Part shown: positions 59,951 through 64,000 of the stretch, in pieces
Numbering within the stretch: position 1 is the stretch's first letter
Layout of the letters: every line of letters begins with the position of its first letter
Made by a program: the position numbers and the translations under genes
Source of the DNA: Sequoia sempervirens
Taxonomy: Eukaryota; Streptophyta; Pinopsida; Cupressales; Cupressaceae
NCBI GenBank assembly: GCA_007258455.2
Contig: VDFB02373365.1
Location: 223,953,503-224,017,502, forward strand
Direction: 5' to 3'
Length of the DNA stretch: 64,000 nt
Notes under the pieces: model-generated
Databases searched by the model: none
Seen by the model: only the letters and a program-made list of their open reading frames with translations
Told to the model about the DNA's origin: nothing

Positions 59951-60504
59951 AGTAACCACCCACCTTTGAAGTAAATTATCAGGATAGACAAAGACTAAAC
60001 ATAGGAGGAACATCTATGATCATAGTGTCTTACGACACCGTAATACTTGACAAAACAAATAGAGTTAAAGGAAGTGCTTTGATGACACCTACGGTTTCAA
60101 ATTTTTTCCCATCAAGCTACATTACCCCTCTTTTTCATAGGTTTGTAGCTGAGTCCTAAAGCTTTGGCTATTTGTTTAGGCATAACCATGGTAATAGCGC
60201 CATAATTAATCATAGCATTGTCCAATAACTTCTTTCCTATGATAAGAGTCAAGAAGAAGGGTTGGGGTTTTAACTTATCTCTAACCTCAATAGGGGATTC
60301 CTTTGTATTGTTTGTAAAGACTTTAGTCGACGGTATTTGATTAACAACCTCTGCAATTGCAAACAACTCTGTTGGTGCTGGGTTGAACTCTTCCTGAAGC
60401 GCCTTTTGTAATAGCATCTTTTGCTCTGGGATAGCTAGAATGTCCCATAGAGACACATTAGCGGATGATTTATTCAATTTTTCTACCACATTAAAGGGTG
60501 ACAA
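59951..60504 (-). pseudogene. Tat-like element: aspartic protease
   Basis: Minus strand from 60504: VSLWDILAIPEQKMLLQKAL, LTLIIGKKLLDNAMINYGAI and VMPKQIAKALGLSYKPM. The family has (L/V)IDSGA before VMP; here the block reads MINYGA, so the catalytic Asp is Asn (one G-to-A change). A stop follows at 60114-60112 and the linker resumes in another frame. Confidence 0.8.
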
Positions 60505-60729
60505 GCTCAGAGGTTTTTGCTCCTTGGTTCTTGCTATAATAATTTCCTTCCATGGTTGGGATGGTAGCGGGGCGGTAGAAGTACCAGGAATCTGATCGGA
60601 AACACCTTTGAGTTGCGGGTTGGCTGGATGCTAAAAAATTGACTACCGGTAAATATCCTCTTTGAGCGCGTGTTATAATCAGACTACACTTGCAGTGTTT
60701 TGGATATGAATGGGTCATTAGCAAACATC

Positions 60730-62000
60730 ATTTCTTCTTTCTCCATCTACGAGAAAAGCACGTGATCAAGAGCAATATCAGATTCTTGTTTTAAAGACAT
60801 TCCTTGCATTTTGCGGTAAGAACCGCACTCTCCATTTGTGGTGAGGCATATATATAACCTCCATGTTTTGTTGCCGCACCTTGGCTGCGTTGCTTCACCA
60901 CCTTTTGTTGTAAGTTGCCACGCGGACAGTTCTGGGGCATATGCGCATTGCTGCAAGGGAAGCACCATAGATTGATATCATCAATAAGGTTGTTCTGCCC
61001 TACGGTTAATTCTCTACTCGAGCTTGGTGACGTGCTTGTTAGCGGAGTAGGCACCGACACCACTTGGTTTGCAGTCGGAGCTAGTGGATTAGTGCGAGGC
61101 GTGCCCTAGTATTGATTTTGCTGATAAGAGGACTGCGCACCTTGATAGTTTTGATATGCAGGCTTCAGAGGTATTGATTGGTTCCACTTAAGAGTGGTTA
61201 TATCATTCACCATGGTTCGCAACATCTCTTTGAGGTTGCTCATTTCATCTTTGGAAGAACCTGACGTAGAGGCACATTTTGTGGGGCTGCCGCATATGTG
61301 TACATTGATTGGGCAGTTGTGGGTGTGCTAGTTGATGCAACCTCTTGCACGGTGATTGGTATTTCAGGAAATATTAGCATAATAGGTCAAGGAGGAAGTT
61401 TCCTGCAATCTATTAAATGATTCTCGGCTTTGATAGTGACACCATAAGCATCTGGTAGAGTACCTCCTCCCAAAGACTTGATCATGATGAAAATTTCAGA
61501 ATTGATGGACTTTAGATAAAATATGAATGCCAACTTAGGAGTCAGGCATATAGCAACATGAATCCTTTGCCAATTTGTGTGAAATTGGGCATTAAAATCC
61601 ATTGGAGCCTCCTAGGGGGATCGTTTTATGACAAATAGTTGATAATACAGTGAAGAATGATCTCCGTCATTTGAGAACCTCATAGAACGAATCTCCGAGC
61701 TCGTCCTAGGTGTGAATAGTATTAGGTGACAGTGTTTAGTACCAATCCAACGCCTTGCCTTTAAAAGACACGGCGAGAAGCCTCAAAGCTACGTTTTGTG
61801 CTGTAATCTCGTGTACCAGACATATGTCTGCCACATCCTGTAAATGTTTTGCTAGTGTTCTTGAGCCATCTCTGGTACACTTGTGTATAACTTTCATGGC
61901 TGAAACCGGGATAGTGCCCTAGACAATGGGTGCCACTGGGGCTACTAGGGGACTTCTGGCATCCCATGCCATGTAATTTCTATTGGTGGCCAGTAACATG
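60730..62000 (-). pseudogene. Tat-like element: gag
   Basis: The core reads ITAQNVALRLLAVSFKGKAL, DWY-stop-TLSPNTIHT-stop-DELGDSFYEV and APMDFNAQFHTNWQRIHVAI (61800-61540). A Pro/Ser/Thr-rich stretch and a zinc knuckle CFPCSNAHMPQNC (60964-60926, CX2CX3HX4C) follow in another frame. The stops suit CAA, TGG and CGA originals. The N-terminus cannot be set. Confidence 0.8.
60926..60964 (-). other. Gag zinc knuckle CX2CX3HX4C of the Tat-like element
   Basis: CFPCSNAHMPQNC, the same spacing variant as in the gag-only element at 42508-42546. Confidence 0.8.
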
Positions 62001-62160
62001 TGAGAGGAACGGGTGGCGGGAATGAAATGTTTACCAACTAATTTGCGACTCGCACTGTTCCCAGTGGAGGTACTAGTAAACTGGGTTTACCTATGATTTG
62101 GGATCTAGTTATAGGCCGATGGCTTATACACCCTTCTAAAACGCAATTTCATTTAAGCTC

Positions 62161-62180
62161 GGTCCCATCGGGCGTGCTAG
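62161..62180 (-). other. Primer binding site region of the Tat-like element
   Basis: Minus-strand tagcacgcccgatgggacc, 13 bases inside the 5' LTR end. Plant Tat/RIRE2-type elements carry a similar tggcacgcccggtgggacc just after the 5' LTR. This fixes the element's orientation as minus. Confidence 0.65.
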
Positions 62181-62193
62181 AAAAAGAACAAAT

Positions 62194-63605
62194 TGTTGAC
62201 GCCAAAATTTGACGAGGTAACAGTGTCTTATGGGAAACTCAGTTTATGGGGGACCTTTTGCACTAAACTGAGTGACCTCTGGGTTTTTAGAGATGTCGAC
62301 TTCTTCTATAATGGGGGCTTGGAAAGGGAAAAGGAAAAAAATATAATAAAATGAAGTCTAACCTAAGGCGATACGCCAAGACTTAATGATAGGCACGATT
62401 AATCATAGATTTAAGGGCCTGAATTATGTTTGTAGTGTTCTAGAACATTAGAAACTGAAGATTACAACATAGACAATCCATTCATTGACATAAAATAATA
62501 TTGCATACATTCCTACTACCAAGAAGAGTCATTAGACATGATCTAGGTTAGCAGACTTGCATTCAACATATATAGAAGTTCTTAAATGAAATGTCTAGAC
62601 AATAAAAAACATAGTTTATAGTTTGATCAAATAGCATGAAAAAACAAAAAGACCAAACAATTGGCAAAGTCAGAGAGGTTTTTGCAATCAAATAAAACAA
62701 CAATAAAGGCCTGATTCCTTTTACTAAAACCAACATTTTCTTCAAATTATAGACCCTTTTCTCATAGCAGAGAAAAGTATATATAGTAGGGAAAAACCCC
62801 CACCGCTTCAGAGAGCAGCAACAAAAAATATTCTACAATCCCCTGGCAATGATGCAAGAATCAGAAAACTCCCAAAGCTGTTGCAACAAAATCGATCTGG
62901 AACCAAGCATCCGGTCACTCTAGGCATAGGTGCATCCTCTGCAAATGATGGCGCTGGTCTCGGTAAGGCCCAATCAGACAAGTGTCACCCTCCTGTGCGA
63001 ATGATTATGACACGCAGTGGCCAATAGCATCATTCAGTTAATCTAGTCTATCGCCCGAATATGAGATCCGCTAGCTAGGCACGTAGCAGCATTTCACTAT
63101 CGGTATGAACCTTTTTCTTTTTTCGTTGAGGACTTATGTTAATGCTACATGTGTCAAATGAGCGGAGCACTTCACCAAAAATGGAGGGAACGATCACCAA
63201 CCGGGCGCAAAAGAGATGCATGGCAACATTTCACTGCTCGTGGTTGCTACTTCATCTCTGCGCTGAAAGATTTGCGAATGGTAGACATGTAGCAAGTATA
63301 CACCGTAGATAGGAACCGTGGGGCCCACCAAAACCTTTTGGGAAAAAGGGCTTCATGGCACCTGAGAAGAGCCTGATGAGATAGTAAGAAAGCATGATCA
63401 AAAGTATCCCGCAATTGCAACATGTGGAAGCATAGTGGAGTTTCCTGGGATGCGAAAGGAATGTCGGGACTTGGAGTTGCGAGGATTAGACACGTGGAGC
63501 GGCAGAGTAAAACCTAGATAAAAGGTCGAGCTGACTTTGCGATGCACGATCCGACACCTAGAGGAAAAATACACCCGAAGGGAGCTAGTTAAATATTTAT
63601 TAACA
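62194..63605 (-). repeat. 5' LTR of the Tat-like element (1412 bp)
   Basis: Same length as and similar throughout to 48455-49866. A TATA-type ctatatata is kept at about 62776-62788 on the minus strand. Confidence 0.95.
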
Positions 63606-63610
63606 GTATC
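63606..63610. repeat. Right target-site duplication GTATC of the Tat-like element
   Basis: Identical to 48450-48454. Confidence 0.93.
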
Positions 63611-64000
63611 CAAGGTCGACCAAGGAGGATATTATAAGGAAGATCAAGATCCAAAATGTAACATGTAGTTTCCATGATAGCTAGTCCAACTTGGATAGGT
63701 AATTTAATGGTACCTTCAAATCCTCTTTCAACATCATCATAATATTTAATAGTTATCTTCTTTTAAGGATCAATGACATCTTCAAAGTAACCCAACTACT
63801 TCATTAACTTGAGAGTTTATAGGTTAAGGCTAGATGCACCATCTATTAAGACCCTTTTAATTGTTTGTTTATGAGAAATTGCTTCAATGAAACTGGGTTT
63901 ATTATGTGGCACATCGGTATGTAAGTCTTTATTTACTAAATTAAGGTGGTGTGTCGAGGAAATATGTCCAACTATGGATTATAATTGGTTTATGTTAATG
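63611..64000 (-). pseudogene. Host Tat-like gypsy element: protease, N-terminal part
   Basis: Minus-strand reading from about 63900: KPSFIEAISHKQTIKRVLID, GASSLNL-stop-TLKLMK, GTIKLPIQVGLAIMETTCYI and LDLPYNILLGRPWI, then the 15-kb insertion. The catalytic Asp (LIDGAS) is present. Stops interrupt it. The gag of this host element lies beyond the right edge. Confidence 0.9.

Larger units (their letters stand above)
48455..63605 (-). mobile_element. Tat-like Ty3/gypsy retrotransposon, 15151 bp, with extra ORFs
   Basis: Two LTRs of 1412 bp each (48455-49866 and 62194-63605), a perfect 5-bp TSD (GTATC) and coding on the minus strand. The order is 5' LTR, primer site, gag, protease, archaeal-type RNase H, RT, RNase H, integrase, then about 6.3 kb with a divergent pair of extra ORFs (antisense 55043-55762; sense 54222-49965), then 3' LTR. 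It sits in the protease of an older Tat-like element. Stops, frameshifts and a lost protease Asp show it is dead. The primer site (tagcacgcccgatgggacc) and second RNase H place it near the Tat lineage. Confidence 0.95.

Noticed and set aside
36480..64000. CRISPR array, bacterial operon or phage
   Set aside because: The DNA is plant nuclear sequence with spliced genes and LTR elements; no evenly spaced direct repeats with unique spacers occur.

Overview
The window is nuclear DNA of a seed plant. One intact, intron-rich plant gene sits at the left end, and the rest is AT-rich intergenic DNA and decayed LTR retrotransposons nested in one another. Long introns, old nested Ty3/gypsy elements and very sparse genes suggest a large genome, possibly a gymnosperm. 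That is inference; no marker in the window fixes the species.

Positions 1-8493 (+) hold the last 12 coding exons of an NADPH-cytochrome P450 reductase gene. They splice into an uninterrupted frame of 488 codons ending in the family C-terminus YLRDVW. One intron uses a GC donor, and a decayed tandem copy of an exon start lies inside the largest intron. From 8494 to about 27900 I find no recognisable gene: there are tandem repeats, AT-rich simple repeats, a possible solo LTR and unassigned sequence. Positions 27930-31315 are a 5'-truncated, broken Ty1/copia polyprotein followed by its 3' LTR. Positions 31850-32890 look like a decayed plant-mobile-domain (PMD) gene, followed by simple-repeat DNA.

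Positions 36480-64000 are a nested retrotransposon stack whose history can be read from target-site duplications (TSDs). The host is a Tat-like Ty3/gypsy element on the minus strand, with protease at 64000-63606 and 48454-48250, RT split between 47138-46856 and 39043-38570, then RNase H, a second RNase H and integrase down to 36480. Its protease was split by a 15151-bp Tat-like element (48455-63605, TSD GTATC, LTRs of 1412 bp each). Its RT was split at an MD|GFS codon run by a tandem miniature LTR element (TRIM; 137-bp LTRs, 59-bp internal domain, TSD GGATA/GGATG). The middle LTR of that TRIM array was then split by a 7280-bp gag-only LTR element (39266-46545, TSD gcacc/acacc, LTRs of 2032 and 2044 bp).

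The most interesting object is the 15.15-kb Tat-like element. Besides gag and pol it carries a large sense ORF (about 1400 codons, with coiled coil) and a divergent antisense ORF with its own TATA box. Its archaeal-type RNase H lies between protease and RT, whereas the host element has its second RNase H between RNase H and integrase. Second is the gag-only element, whose single frame of about 920 codons has only in-frame stops, mostly explicable as C-to-T or G-to-A changes, and a long acidic C-terminal region.
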